DNA of 64,000 bases from the NCBI GenBank assembly GCA_003644265.1, contig QNBX01000003.1, positions 7,554 through 71,553 on the forward strand, written 5' to 3'. The notes below the pieces were generated by a model. That model saw nothing but the letters and a program-made list of their open reading frames with translations, was not told where the DNA came from and ran no database searches. The translations under genes and the position numbers were made by a program. This stretch comes from Planctomycetota bacterium. Lineage in GTDB: Bacteria; Planctomycetota; B15-G4. Shown in pieces: positions 33,401-42,607 of this stretch (within the stretch, counting starts at the first letter, position 1; every line of letters starts with the position of its first letter).

Positions 33401-34246
33401 TCAGGCGCTGAGGCGGGGCAGAAACGCGTCCAGCAGCAGGGCGGCGCGTTCGAGTTGTGGAGTCCAGCCAGCCCAGGGATGGCGCGCGCCGAAGACGTGG
33501 TCGGCGCCCGCGACGATCTCGAGCCGGGACTCGGGCAGCCACTCGGCGAGCTTGCGGCCCTGCTCGGGATCGACGACGGTGTCCGCGCCGCCGACGATCA
33601 CCAGCGCGGGCGCGGAGACGCGCGCGGCGGCGGCGGGCAGGTCGAGCGCCTCCAGGTCAGCCAGCCAGTCGCGGCCCAGGGGCATCTGCTGGCCGGTGCG
33701 ACCGTTGTGCACGTGGTAGCGACCGTGCGCGGCCAACTCGGCGCGCTGCTCGGCGCTCACACGCACCGGCGAGGCCACGCCGTTGAGCGTCGCCAGGGCG
33801 CAGACGCGCGGGTCGTCCCCAGCCAGGGGCACGGCGGCCAGGGCGCCCATGGAGTGGGCCACCAGGGCCGCCCCGGCGGTCGTGTCCACGCCGTACTCCT
33901 CGGCAAAGGGAGCGCCCAGCAGCTCGTCCATGGCCTGGGCCAGGTCGGCGGCGTGGCGCGTCACGGTCTGGCGCTCAAACAGATCGAGGCGCGTGAACTC
34001 GTCCTCGCTGCCGGCGGCCGTGCCGTTGAGCGCGTAGTCGACGCTGGCCACGACGCGGCCGGAGGCGGCCAGACGCTCGGCCAGGAACGGAAACATGCCC
34101 CAGCGCCGGAAGCCCTTGAAGCCGTGGCCGATCAACGTCAGCGGCAGGGGACGCTCGCCGCCGGGGCGGTACACGTCGAGCCCCACCGACAGCCCGTCGC
34201 TGCACGCGAGCCGCAGCACGCGGCGCCTGACTCGAGCTGGACTCAT
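33401..34246 (-). CDS. Alpha/beta hydrolase
   Basis: The 281-aa protein has an oxyanion-loop HGFKGFRRWG, nucleophile motif VAHSMGAL (Ser in HSMGA, slightly unlike GxSxG), acid GGADTVVD and base GADHVFGARH. ATG 34246 overlaps the stop of the methyltransferase (ATGA), so they are coupled. The fold suggests esterase or peptidase-like activity; substrate cannot be given. No signal peptide, so cytosolic. Confidence 0.87.
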   Translation of the reverse strand: MSPARVRRRVLRLACSDGLSVGLDVYRPGGERPLPLTLIGHGFKGFRRWGMFPFLAERLAASGRVVASVDYALNGTAAGSEDEFTRLDLFERQTVTRHAADLAQAMDELLGAPFAEEYGVDTTAGAALVAHSMGALAAVPLAGDDPRVCALATLNGVASPVRVSAEQRAELAAHGRYHVHNGRTGQQMPLGRDWLADLEALDLPAAAARVSAPALVIVGGADTVVDPEQGRKLAEWLPESRLEIVAGADHVFGARHPWAGWTPQLERAALLLDAFLPRLSA

Positions 34247-34989
34247 CGCGGCTTCCTCAGCACCACCAGCCGGCGCGTCGTCCCGCGCACGTAGGCGCGC
34301 CCGTCGTAGTCGCCCAGCGTCTGCAACAGCTCGAGCTGCGCGCCGTCGATCAGCCGCTCCAACTCGGCGCCGCTGAACAGGCGCACGGACTCGATCCAGG
34401 ACTTCTCGCAACGATCACCGCGCACCAGCCGGATGGCCTTCTCCACCCGTCGGCCGTCGCTGGTCATGCTGCGCTCCACCTCCACCACCAAGTCGCCGAT
34501 CATGTCGACGCCCTGGGGCACCAGCGTGGTGGCGACCGTGTCGGGGTCCATCAGGTCGAGCAGCACGCGGCCGCCGGGGCTGAGCACCCGCGCGATCTCA
34601 CGCAGCGTGTCCGCGTGCTCGTGCTCGGCACGGAAGTAGCCGAAGGAGCTGAACAGGCAGGTCACGGCGTCGAAGCCCCAGTCGCGGAAGGGCAGCCGGC
34701 GCATGTCGCCGCGCACCGTGCTCAGGCCGGCCGCGCGAGCCCGGCGCGTGAGGTCCGACGAGAGGTCGAAGCAGGTGACGCGGCAGCGCTCCGCGGTGAA
34801 CGCCAGGGCGTGACGGCCGGCGCCCGAGGCCAGATCGAGCAGGCGCTCACGCTCACGCGAGAAGCGCAGCAGCGACAGGGCGCCCTTGGCCTCGCGCGCC
34901 GCCGCCGCCCCGTCGCGGTGGGCGTAGACGTCGAGGTAGTCCGCCGTGAAGGCGTCGACGTACCAGGGCTGGGTGGTCATGCAAGTCAT
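34243..34989 (-). CDS. Class I SAM-dependent methyltransferase
   Basis: The 248-aa protein carries motif I LLDLASGAGRHAL and the post-motifs CFDLSSDL, VRGDMRRLPF and FDAVTCLFSSFGYF, as in class I enzymes of the methyltransferase_25 type. The residues RLFSGAELERLIDGAQLELLQTLGDYDG continue the fold. ATG 34989 or ATG 34980 could start it. Its substrate is unknown. The stop overlaps the hydrolase start, and mazG lies 91 bases upstream. Confidence 0.9.
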   Translation of the reverse strand: MTCMTTQPWYVDAFTADYLDVYAHRDGAAAAREAKGALSLLRFSRERERLLDLASGAGRHALAFTAERCRVTCFDLSSDLTRRARAAGLSTVRGDMRRLPFRDWGFDAVTCLFSSFGYFRAEHEHADTLREIARVLSPGGRVLLDLMDPDTVATTLVPQGVDMIGDLVVEVERSMTSDGRRVEKAIRLVRGDRCEKSWIESVRLFSGAELERLIDGAQLELLQTLGDYDGRAYVRGTTRRLVVLRKPR

Positions 34990-35080
34990 CGTATCGCGGC
35001 GGGTCGGCGTGGCGCCTGGGCAGGCTGGAATGGTCTCGCGCGCGGCGGGCTGGAGACCGGCCTCCGTCCCGCCAGCAAGC

Positions 35081-36127
35081 TCATGTCGTGGGAGGGTCAG
35101 TCTGTTGCGCTGCCTGTGGCGGCGAGCCGCCCGCGGGGTCGGGGCCAGCGTCGGGGCCAGCGTCGGGACCCGGACCCGGACCCGGACCCGGACCCGGACC
35201 CGGACCAGAGCCAGGGCCGCGCGGCGTGCCCTCGTCGCAGGCGGGATCGCGGGCCTCGGAAGCGGCGGCGGAAGCGACCTCGGCCCGGGCGGCCTGGCGC
35301 CAGAGGCGCTCCATCTCGTCCAGCGGGGCGTGCTTCAGGCGCTCGCCGAGCGTCTGCTCCAGGTGAGCAAAGCGCCGGCGGAAGCGCTGCATGCAGCGAC
35401 CCAACGCCAGCTCAGGGTCGAGCCCCGTCTTGCGCGCGACGTTCACCGCCGAGAAGAGCACGTCGCCCAGCTCGTGCTGCATGGCGGCGGCGTCGCCATC
35501 GGCCACGGCCTCGTGCAGCTCATCGACCTCCTCGCGCAGCTTGTCGAGGGCGCCCGTGGCGTCGGGCCAGTCAAAGCCGGCGGCGGCGGCCTTGCGGCCC
35601 AGGGCGTCGCTGGCAGCCAGCGCCGGCAGACCGCTGGGCACGCCCTCCAGCGCGGACGAGCGACCGCCCTGCTGGGCACGCTCGGCGCGCTTGGAGGCGT
35701 CCCACGAGGCCAGAGCGGCGTCGGCGTCCTCGGCCGACACGTCCCCGAACACGTGCGGGTGACGACGCACCAGCTTGGTGGCGATGCCCGCGGCCACGTC
35801 GCTCAGCGAGAAGCGCCCCTGGTCCTGACCGATGCGCGCCATCAGCAGCACGTTCATGAGCACATCGCCCAGCTCCTCGGCCACGTGGGCGGCGTCCTGC
35901 TCGGCGATGGCCTCCAGCGTCTCGGCCGCCTCCTCCATCAGGTGGCGCGCCATGGAGTCCAGGGTCTGCTTGCGGTCCCAAGGGCAGCCGTTCTCGTCGC
36001 GCAGACGGAAGACCACGCCCAGCAGCTCGGCCAGGCGGGCTCGGGCCTCGGGCTCGGCGGCGACACGGACTGCTCCGAGCTGCCGCGCCATGGCGGCGTG
36101 ATCCTGCCGCTCCCAGGGATTGCTCAT
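35081..36127 (-). CDS. mazG: Nucleoside triphosphate pyrophosphohydrolase MazG with low-complexity Gly-Pro tail
   Basis: MazG hydrolyses (d)NTPs to NMPs and cleans damaged nucleotides. The first MazG domain shows CPWDRKQTLDSMARHLMEEAAE and EELGDVLMNVLL; the second shows LREEVDELHEA and HELGDVLFSAVN. The C-terminus (about 303-348) is an extension with a run of Gly-Pro pairs and Asp-Ala-Gly-Pro units, encoded by 6-bp and 12-bp repeats (35142-35206). This tail is not part of the family and is probably disordered. The start is ATG 36127, and lipB ends 34 bases upstream. Confidence 0.93.
   Translation of the reverse strand: MSNPWERQDHAAMARQLGAVRVAAEPEARARLAELLGVVFRLRDENGCPWDRKQTLDSMARHLMEEAAETLEAIAEQDAAHVAEELGDVLMNVLLMARIGQDQGRFSLSDVAAGIATKLVRRHPHVFGDVSAEDADAALASWDASKRAERAQQGGRSSALEGVPSGLPALAASDALGRKAAAAGFDWPDATGALDKLREEVDELHEAVADGDAAAMQHELGDVLFSAVNVARKTGLDPELALGRCMQRFRRRFAHLEQTLGERLKHAPLDEMERLWRQAARAEVASAAASEARDPACDEGTPRGPGSGPGPGPGPGPGPGPDAGPDAGPDPAGGSPPQAAQQTDPPTT
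35166..35206 (-). repeat. Hexanucleotide tandem repeat in the mazG 3' end
   Basis: Six full GGACCC units and a partial seventh (35166-35206, plus strand reading) encode Gly-Pro pairs. Two copies of the 12-base GGGGCCAGCGTC lie just before (about 35142-35165). Repeat number changes would keep the frame. Confidence 0.9.
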
Positions 36128-36161
36128 GTCGGGGTTCCTTTTGAGACGCAGGCCGGGTCGC

Positions 36162-36875
36162 TCATGCCCGCGTGCCTTCCGGCTGGTGCGGCAGCGCGCC
36201 GCCAGGTGCCGGCGCCCGCAGCGGCGCCAGGCGCGCGTTCAGGGCGCGGCCCAGCGCGTCCACCAGCGCGGCGCGCGTCGGGCAGGCGTGGCCCAGCTCC
36301 CGCCGCAGCGAGGTCATGATGGAGGCCTCGTAGCCGCAGGGAGCGATGGCTTCGAAGTGCGACAGGTCGGTCTCGTGGTTGAGGGCCAGGCCGTGCCAGG
36401 TGATCCAGCGTCGCGCGGCCACACCGATCGAGGCCAGCTTGCGCGCGCCATCGACCCAGAGCCCGGTGGCGCCGTCCAAGACGCCCGCGTCCAGGCCCAG
36501 GGGCCGCACCACGTCCACCAGCGCCAGCTCGAGCGCGCGCAGGTAGCGGCGCAGATCGCGCGCGCCGGGCGCCAGCGCCACGATGGGGTAGATCACGATC
36601 TGCCCGGGGCCGTGGTAGGTGGCCTCTCCGCCGCGCTCGACGGCCAGCACCTCGAAGCGCTGCTCGCGCAGGAAGTCGTCGGCCGTGCCGCGCCCGGTGG
36701 TGATCACGGGCTCGTGTTCGCACACCAGCGCCAGGTCGCCCACGCTGCCCGCCGCGCGCTGCTCCAGCAGCTGCTGCTGCAGCTCCCAGGCCTCGCGGTA
36801 GCCCACCCGCCCGAGGTCGCGCAGCGGCAACGCGTCGGCCGGGTCCGGCAGCAGGGTCTCGCCAGGCGCGCTCAT
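36162..36875 (-). CDS. lipB: Lipoyl(octanoyl) transferase
   Basis: LipB transfers octanoyl groups from ACP to lipoyl domains such as those of the E2 gene at 39636. The 237-aa protein has RGGEATYHGPGQIVIYPI, catalytic Lys146 in RKLASIGV and catalytic Cys180 in IAPCGYEAS. ATG 36875 gives a normal length; an open frame further upstream is Pro/Arg-rich and non-homologous. It lies 16 bases downstream of lpdA, in the dehydrogenase cluster. Confidence 0.95.
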   Translation of the reverse strand: MSAPGETLLPDPADALPLRDLGRVGYREAWELQQQLLEQRAAGSVGDLALVCEHEPVITTGRGTADDFLREQRFEVLAVERGGEATYHGPGQIVIYPIVALAPGARDLRRYLRALELALVDVVRPLGLDAGVLDGATGLWVDGARKLASIGVAARRWITWHGLALNHETDLSHFEAIAPCGYEASIMTSLRRELGHACPTRAALVDALGRALNARLAPLRAPAPGGALPHQPEGTRA

Positions 36876-36891
36876 GGCAGGCTCCCCCACC

Positions 36892-38352
36892 TCAGCGCGC
36901 GCGGGCCCGCGGCTTGGCGGCGGGCCCGGGCCCAGACCCGGCCTTGGCGCCCGCCTGGGGCGGCACGAAGATGTGGATGGCATGACCCTCCACCACGTGC
37001 GCGGCCTCCATCAGCGTCTCGCTCAGGGTCGGGTGCGGGTGGATGGTGAGCCCGATGTCGGAGACGGTGCCGCCCATCTCGATGCACAGGGCCGCCTCGG
37101 CGATCAGGTCGGAGGCCTCGTGGCCGCAGATGTGCACGCCCAGCAGGGTGTCGTCGCGCGCGTCGGCCACGAACTTGACCATGCCTTCGGGGTGCTTGGT
37201 GGAGAGCGCCCGGCCGTTGGCGGCGAAGGGGAAGCTGCCCGTCTTGACGTCGTGGCCGGCCGCCCTGGCTTGCTCCTCTGTCAGCCCCACCGTGGCGATC
37301 TCGGGATCGGTGAAGATGGCGGCGGGCATGGCCTTCACGTCCAACGTGACGTCCTTGCCGGCCATGACCTCGGCCGCCACCAGCCCCTCCTTGGAGGCCT
37401 TGTGCGCCAGGTAGGGCGGGCCGATCACGTCGCCGATGGCGAACACCGCCGGGTTGCTGCTGCACAGGCGGTCGTCCACCTTGATGTGCCCGCGGTCGTC
37501 CATTGCCACGCCGACCTTGTCGAGGCCCAGGCCCTTCGTGTTGGGCGAGAAGCCCACGGCCACCAGCACCTTGGCAGCGGGCGCGGTCTTGTTGCCCTTG
37601 GCGGTCTCGATGCTGGCCACGCCGTCCTGGACGGCGCTGACTCTGGCGCCCGTGAGCACCTTGATCTTGCGCTTCTTCATGCCGCGCTGAACGACCTTCA
37701 CCAGCTCGGGATCGGTGCCGGCCAGGATGGCGTCAGCCATCTCGACGATGGTCACGGCGCAGCCCAGCTTGGCCAGGTAGGTGCCGATCTCGCAGCCCAC
37801 CACGCCGCCCCCGATGACCACCAGGCTCTCTGGCACCTCGGTCAGGTCGAGGGCCTCGCGCGCGGACAGGTAGGTCTCGCCGTCGATGGCCATGCCCGGC
37901 AGCTGCACCACGCTGGCGCCGGTGGCTACCAGCACCTTGCCAGCCTTGATGGCGTGCTCGCCGTCCGCGTTCTTGACCGACAACGCGCCCTGGCCCGTGA
38001 AGCGCGCCTCGCCCATGAGCAGCTCGACGCCGTTGCGCTTGAACAGATCGGCGATGCCGCCCGTGAGGCGCGTGACGATGGAGTCCTTCCAGGTCTTCAT
38101 CTTGGCCATGTCGACGGCCAGGCCCGAGACCGAGATGCCCATGTCGTCGGCCTTCTGGATCGACTCCACCAGGGAGCTGGCGGCGATCATGGCCTTGGAC
38201 GGGATGCAGCCCCAGTTGAGGCACACGCCGCCCACGCGCTCGCGGTCGATGCAGAGCGTGGAGAGGCCCTGCTGCGCCAGGCGGATGGCGGCCACGTAGC
38301 CCCCGGGTCCCGCGCCGATGACGACGGCGTCGTAGCTCTTGGGCGAGGTCAT
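36892..38352 (-). CDS. lpdA: Dihydrolipoyl dehydrogenase (E3)
   Basis: This 486-aa flavoenzyme reoxidises dihydrolipoyl groups with NAD+. FAD motif GAGPGGYVAAIRLAQ, redox-disulfide CLNWGC (C44, C49), NAD motif VVIGGGVVGCEIG, the second FAD motif FAIGDVIG and the active-site HPHPTLSE are intact. A Lys/Pro/Gly/Ala-rich tail of about 20 residues follows the dimer domain. It closes the E1-E2 cluster before lipB. Eight G in a row (38504-38511) lie upstream in the gap. Confidence 0.97.
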   Translation of the reverse strand: MTSPKSYDAVVIGAGPGGYVAAIRLAQQGLSTLCIDRERVGGVCLNWGCIPSKAMIAASSLVESIQKADDMGISVSGLAVDMAKMKTWKDSIVTRLTGGIADLFKRNGVELLMGEARFTGQGALSVKNADGEHAIKAGKVLVATGASVVQLPGMAIDGETYLSAREALDLTEVPESLVVIGGGVVGCEIGTYLAKLGCAVTIVEMADAILAGTDPELVKVVQRGMKKRKIKVLTGARVSAVQDGVASIETAKGNKTAPAAKVLVAVGFSPNTKGLGLDKVGVAMDDRGHIKVDDRLCSSNPAVFAIGDVIGPPYLAHKASKEGLVAAEVMAGKDVTLDVKAMPAAIFTDPEIATVGLTEEQARAAGHDVKTGSFPFAANGRALSTKHPEGMVKFVADARDDTLLGVHICGHEASDLIAEAALCIEMGGTVSDIGLTIHPHPTLSETLMEAAHVVEGHAIHIFVPPQAGAKAGSGPGPAAKPRARAR

Positions 38353-38525
38353 GTCGGCGCTCCTGGAGTGCGGGTGGCTGGACCCGAGGGTGAGGATCGG
38401 ATGGGCCGGCGGAGGGCAGCGAGCAGCGCGCGCCCTGCCGCTTGTGGTCGGCGGTCTACGTCAGTGTCTGGTGAGATCGGTCGGCGGTCGGTCGCGATTG
38501 TCAGGGGGGGGCGTGCTGCGGCTGC

Positions 38526-39629
38526 TCAGAGCGGGAAGGCGCCCTCGGCGCTGCCGCCGGTGTCCGTGCCCAACACGGCGTCACGCTGCCACACGATGTG
38601 GGGCGGCGCCTCGGCGTACACGTCGCTGAACAGGGTCTCGACGGCAGGCGGCGGGCTGGCCTCGGCCACGGCGATGGCCTCGTTCACGGCATCCTTGGCC
38701 CAGGCGTCGATCTCGGCGTCGATCGACGGGTCGATCAGCTGCTCGAGCAACAGGTACTTGCGGAAGCGATCGATGGGGTCCTTGGCCATCCACTCGTCGT
38801 GGGCCGCCGCGTCGCGGTAGCGCGTGGGGTCATCGCTGGAGCTGTGTCCCTCCTGGCGGTAGGTGACCGCCTCCACCAGCGTGGGGCCGTCGCCCGCGCG
38901 GGCGCGCTGCACGGCCTCGCGGCAGACGCGGTACACCGCCAGCACGTCGTTGCCGTCCACGCGCACGCCCGGCATGCCATAGGCACGGGCCTTGATCGCG
39001 ATGCTCTCGCTGGCGGTCTGCTTGGCGAACGGGACGCTGATGGCGAACTGGTTGTTTTGACACACGAAGACGCAGGGCACCTTGTGCACGGCGGCGATGT
39101 TGAGCGCCGCGTGGAAGTCCGTGCTCGAGGTGGCGCCGTCGCCCATGTAGCCCATGCTGACCACGTCGTCGCCCTTGATGCGCGCGGCCCAGCCGGCGCC
39201 CATGGCGTGCAGGATCTGCGTACCGATGACCGAGCTCAGGCTCAGGTAGTTGTGCTCGTCGCTGGAGAAGTGGCACGGCATCTGGCGCCCGTGGGTCGGG
39301 TCCAGTGCGCAGCCCACCAGCTGGCCCATGTACTTCTCGAGCGAGTAGCCGCGCATGAGCAGCACCGCGCCCTCGCGCAGGGCCGGAAAGACCCAGTCGC
39401 GCGGCTCCAGCGCCGCGCCGCTGCCCACCGTGGACGCCTCCTGGCCGCGGCAGGTGCCGTAGAAGCCGATGCGTCCCTGACGCTGCAGCGCCAGCATGCG
39501 CGTGTCGATGGCGCGCGTGCGCACCATGTGCCGATACAGCGCCACCATCTGCTCGCCGTCAAGCTCCGGCATCAGCTCCGCGTGGACCTCGCCGCTGGGC
39601 GAGAGCACCTGAAACAGCTCCTTGGCCAT
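38526..39629 (-). CDS. 2-oxoacid dehydrogenase E1 alpha subunit, copy 1
   Basis: The 367-aa protein binds thiamine diphosphate through GDGATSSTDFHAALN and NNQFAIS, and has the conserved loops HSSSDDPTRYR and ERYR-like helices. Heterotetrameric E1 alpha chains of pyruvate or branched-chain 2-oxoacid dehydrogenase have this layout; substrate specificity is not readable. Unusually, a second E1 alpha copy lies at 42608 and only one E1 beta exists between them, so the two may alternate as partners. It starts at ATG 39629, seven bases after the stop of the E2 gene. Confidence 0.93.
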   Translation of the reverse strand: MAKELFQVLSPSGEVHAELMPELDGEQMVALYRHMVRTRAIDTRMLALQRQGRIGFYGTCRGQEASTVGSGAALEPRDWVFPALREGAVLLMRGYSLEKYMGQLVGCALDPTHGRQMPCHFSSDEHNYLSLSSVIGTQILHAMGAGWAARIKGDDVVSMGYMGDGATSSTDFHAALNIAAVHKVPCVFVCQNNQFAISVPFAKQTASESIAIKARAYGMPGVRVDGNDVLAVYRVCREAVQRARAGDGPTLVEAVTYRQEGHSSSDDPTRYRDAAAHDEWMAKDPIDRFRKYLLLEQLIDPSIDAEIDAWAKDAVNEAIAVAEASPPPAVETLFSDVYAEAPPHIVWQRDAVLGTDTGGSAEGAFPL

Positions 39630-39635
39630 GGCGTC

Positions 39636-41423
39636 TCAGGCCTCCAGCAGCATGAGCGCGGGGTTCTCGAGCAGCTGCTCGACCACGTTCATGGCGCGGG
39701 CGCCCACGGCGCCGTCCACCACGCGATGATCGAGGCTGAGCGACAGGTACATGATGTCGCGGATCACGATCTCGTCGTTGACCACCCACGGCTTCCTGCG
39801 GATGGCGTGCACACCCAGGATGGCCACCTCGGGCACGTTGATGATGGGCGTGGCCAGCAGCCCGCCGATGTTGCCGGCGTTGGTGATGGTGAAGGTGCCG
39901 CCGCCCACGTCGTCGGGGCGCGTCTTGCCCGCGCGCGCGCGGTCGGCCAGCTCCAGCATCTCGGTGCTGAGCGTGAGCATGGACTTGCTGTCGGCGTCGC
40001 GGATGACCGGCACGATCAGCCCGTTGTCGGAGTCGACCGCGATGCCCATGTTGATGGCGCCGTGGTAGACCAGCTCACTGGCCTGCTCGTCCAGCGAGGC
40101 GTTCATGATCGGGAACTCGCGCAGCGCCGCGCACATGGCCTTGATGATGAAGGGCATGTACGTGAGCTTGGCGCCCTTGGCGGCGGCCGCGGTCTTCAGG
40201 CTCGTGCGCAGCGTGACCAGCTCGGTGACATCGATCTCCTCGATGTACGCAAAGTGCGCCGCGGTCTGCTTGGCGACGCGCATCTGCTTGGCGATGCGCT
40301 TGCGCAGGCCACGCAGGGGCACGCGCTCGTCGCCTTGAATGGGCGCGGGACGCGGGGCCTGCACGAAGGCGGGGGTAGCGGCCGCAGCGGGCGCGGTGGC
40401 GCGTGTACTCGCGGGGGCGGGCGCGGCGCCGGGAGCCGCCGTGTGGGTGGCGGCGCGCACGTCAGCCATGGTCACGCGGCCGTGCTTGCCGCTGCCCTCG
40501 AGGCCCGAGATGTCGACCGAGAGTTCGCGGGCCAGGCGCCGCACGGCGGGCGCAGCGCGCACGCGGCGGGTGCCGTCTGCGCGGCTGGGCAGCCCCGTGT
40601 CGCTCAGGGTGCTGGCCCGGGGCGCGGAGGCCAGGGCCGCCCCAGCGTCACCGCCGGTTCCGGGCGCGGCGGCGGGCGTGGACGCGGCGGCGGGCGTCGC
40701 GGCCGGAGCGGGCGCAGGCTTTGCCGCCGGCGTGTGCCCGCCGTGGCTGCGGATACTGGGCGCACCCGAGCGCGTGCCGAGCACCAGCAACACCTCCCCC
40801 ACCGGCACCGTGGTGCCCTCGGGGTGCAGCAGCGAGAGCACTTCGCCGTCCACCGGCGAGCCGATCTCGACCGTGGCCTTGTCGGTCATGACCTCGAGCA
40901 TGGGCTGGTCTTCGGTGACGGGGTCGCCCTCGCCCACCAGCCACTTGGTGATCTCGCCCTCGGCCACGCCCTCGCCGATGTCGGGCAGCTTGAAGTCGAC
41001 CTCCTCGAGCTGCCCCGTGCCGCTCGCGGGGACGCTGGCCGCGGGGGCCTTCGCCGCGGAGGCGGGTGAGGGGGCGGCCGTCGCGGCGGCCGAAGCGCTG
41101 CCAGCCGACGCGTTGCTGGCCGGAGCCGTCGCCGCGCTCGAGCCGCCGCCGTGCCCGTGGAGCTGCTGCACGGGCGCGTCGTGTTCCGAGGACAGCACGA
41201 CGAGCACGTCACCGACCGGCACCGTGTCGCCCTCGGCCGCCCGGATCTCCACGATGTTGCCGGTGACGGGCGAGCCGATCTCGACCGTGGCCTTGTCGGT
41301 CATGACCTCGACCATGATCTGGTCTTCGGTCACGGCCTCGCCTGCCACGACCTTCCAGGACGTGATCTCACCTTCGGCGACGCCTTCGCCGATGTCGGGC
41401 AGCTTGAACTCGATGGTCGCCAT
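39636..41423 (-). CDS. 2-oxoacid dehydrogenase E2 (dihydrolipoyl acyltransferase), two lipoyl domains
   Basis: From ATG 41423 the 595-aa product has two lipoyl domains (about 1-75 and 130-205), each with the lipoyl-Lys motif TDKATVEIGSPV, Ala/Pro-rich linkers, a peripheral-subunit-binding domain (APAVRRLARELSVDISGLEGSG) and the C-terminal acyltransferase core with LDHRVVDGAVGA. It links E1 and E3 reactions as a multimeric core. The cofactor is made by LipB and LipA from the same cluster. An upstream open frame of 29 Arg/His-rich residues is excluded as a start. Confidence 0.95.
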   Translation of the reverse strand: MATIEFKLPDIGEGVAEGEITSWKVVAGEAVTEDQIMVEVMTDKATVEIGSPVTGNIVEIRAAEGDTVPVGDVLVVLSSEHDAPVQQLHGHGGGSSAATAPASNASAGSASAAATAAPSPASAAKAPAASVPASGTGQLEEVDFKLPDIGEGVAEGEITKWLVGEGDPVTEDQPMLEVMTDKATVEIGSPVDGEVLSLLHPEGTTVPVGEVLLVLGTRSGAPSIRSHGGHTPAAKPAPAPAATPAAASTPAAAPGTGGDAGAALASAPRASTLSDTGLPSRADGTRRVRAAPAVRRLARELSVDISGLEGSGKHGRVTMADVRAATHTAAPGAAPAPASTRATAPAAAATPAFVQAPRPAPIQGDERVPLRGLRKRIAKQMRVAKQTAAHFAYIEEIDVTELVTLRTSLKTAAAAKGAKLTYMPFIIKAMCAALREFPIMNASLDEQASELVYHGAINMGIAVDSDNGLIVPVIRDADSKSMLTLSTEMLELADRARAGKTRPDDVGGGTFTITNAGNIGGLLATPIINVPEVAILGVHAIRRKPWVVNDEIVIRDIMYLSLSLDHRVVDGAVGARAMNVVEQLLENPALMLLEA

Positions 41424-41540
41424 CTGGCTCGGTTCCGTGTTGTGACTGGGGCTGTGTCTGGGGTTGTGTCTGCGGTCGTGACGGGTGTTGCGTCTGCGTC
41501 GGGCGCCCATGCGGGGTCGAGCGCGCCGGGGCGGCGGGCC

Positions 41541-42518
41541 TCAGTAGGCCATGACGTCCTCGATGGCCTTGAGCACGCGCTCGGCGTGGGGCATGTACAC
41601 GTGCTCCAACGTGAACGGGAAGGGCGTGTCGAAGCCCGCCACTCGCCGCACCGGCGCCTCGAGCACGTCGATGGCCTTCTCCGCCACGATGGCCGAGAGT
41701 TCGCTGGAGAAGCCACAGAAGCGCGGCGCCTCTTGCAGCGTGACCATGCGGCCGGTCTTGGTGACCGACGCCAGCAGGGCCTCCTCGTCCAACGGCAGCA
41801 GGGTGCGCAGGTCGAGCACCTCGACGGACCAGCCGCGCTCGGCGGCCAGCTCCGCGGCCTGTTCGGCGATGCCCACCATGGAGCCGTAGCAGGTCAGGGT
41901 CACGTCGTCGCCCTCGCGCGCCACAGCGGCCTTGCCGAGCGGCACCAGGTAGTCATCGTCGTCGGGCACCTCCATCTTGGGCGCCCGGTAGATGCGCTTG
42001 GGCTCCAGGAAGATGACCGGGTCCGGGCTGCGGATGGCCGCCTTCAGCAGCCCCTTGCAGTCGTACGGGTTGCTGGGAATCACCACCACCAGGCCGGGCG
42101 TGTGGGTGAAGTAGGCCTCGGGGCTCTGGGAGTGATAGAGGCCGCCGCGGATGCCGCCGCCGTAGGGCGTGCGCACCACCATGGGGCAGGTGAACTGCGC
42201 CCCCGAGCGGTAGCGCATCTTGGCCATCTCGCTGGTGATCTGGTCGAAGGCCGGCCAGATGAAGTCGGAGAACTGGATCTCGGGCACGGGCTTGAGGCCG
42301 TACAGCGCCATGCCGATGGCCGAGCCGATGATGCCCGACTCAGAGAGCGGCGTGTCGATCACGCGCTCCTCGCCGTACTTCTGCACGAGGCCGTCGGTGC
42401 AACGGAACACGCCCCCGTTGATGCCCACGTCCTCGCCCAGCACGACCACGTCGTCGTCGGCGGCCATCTCCTCGTGCAGCGCGTCGTTGACGGCCTGCAC
42501 CATGGTGATATTGCTCAT
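41541..42518 (-). CDS. 2-oxoacid dehydrogenase E1 beta subunit
   Basis: The 325-aa protein from ATG 42518 matches the transketolase-like E1 beta chain: VVVLGEDVGINGGVFRCTDGL, TPLSESGIIGSAIGMAL, MRYRSGAQFTCPMVVRTPYGGG and the C-terminal DLRTLLPLDEEALLASV. It needs an alpha partner from one of the flanking copies. Its E2 neighbour begins 118 bases further along. Together they decarboxylate a 2-oxoacid such as pyruvate or a branched-chain acid. Confidence 0.95.
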   Translation of the reverse strand: MSNITMVQAVNDALHEEMAADDDVVVLGEDVGINGGVFRCTDGLVQKYGEERVIDTPLSESGIIGSAIGMALYGLKPVPEIQFSDFIWPAFDQITSEMAKMRYRSGAQFTCPMVVRTPYGGGIRGGLYHSQSPEAYFTHTPGLVVVIPSNPYDCKGLLKAAIRSPDPVIFLEPKRIYRAPKMEVPDDDDYLVPLGKAAVAREGDDVTLTCYGSMVGIAEQAAELAAERGWSVEVLDLRTLLPLDEEALLASVTKTGRMVTLQEAPRFCGFSSELSAIVAEKAIDVLEAPVRRVAGFDTPFPFTLEHVYMPHAERVLKAIEDVMAY

Positions 42519-42607
42519 CGTTCCTCGTCTTCTCTCGTCGTCACGGCGGGTTGTCCCGGTATGCGTCGCGGCGCGCGGGGAGCAGGATGGTGTTGCGCGG
42601 GGTCGCT

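Noticed and set aside
36874..38820. Plus-strand open frame of about 648 codons over lpdA
   Set aside because: lpdA shows all family motifs on the minus strand; the opposite frame is low-complexity.
38598..41069. Long open frame on the plus strand (about 820 codons) opposite E1 alpha and E2
   Set aside because: Its composition (His, Gly, Arg, Val rich) is the mirror of the well-conserved E1 alpha and E2 on the minus strand; high G+C keeps stops rare on the antisense strand.
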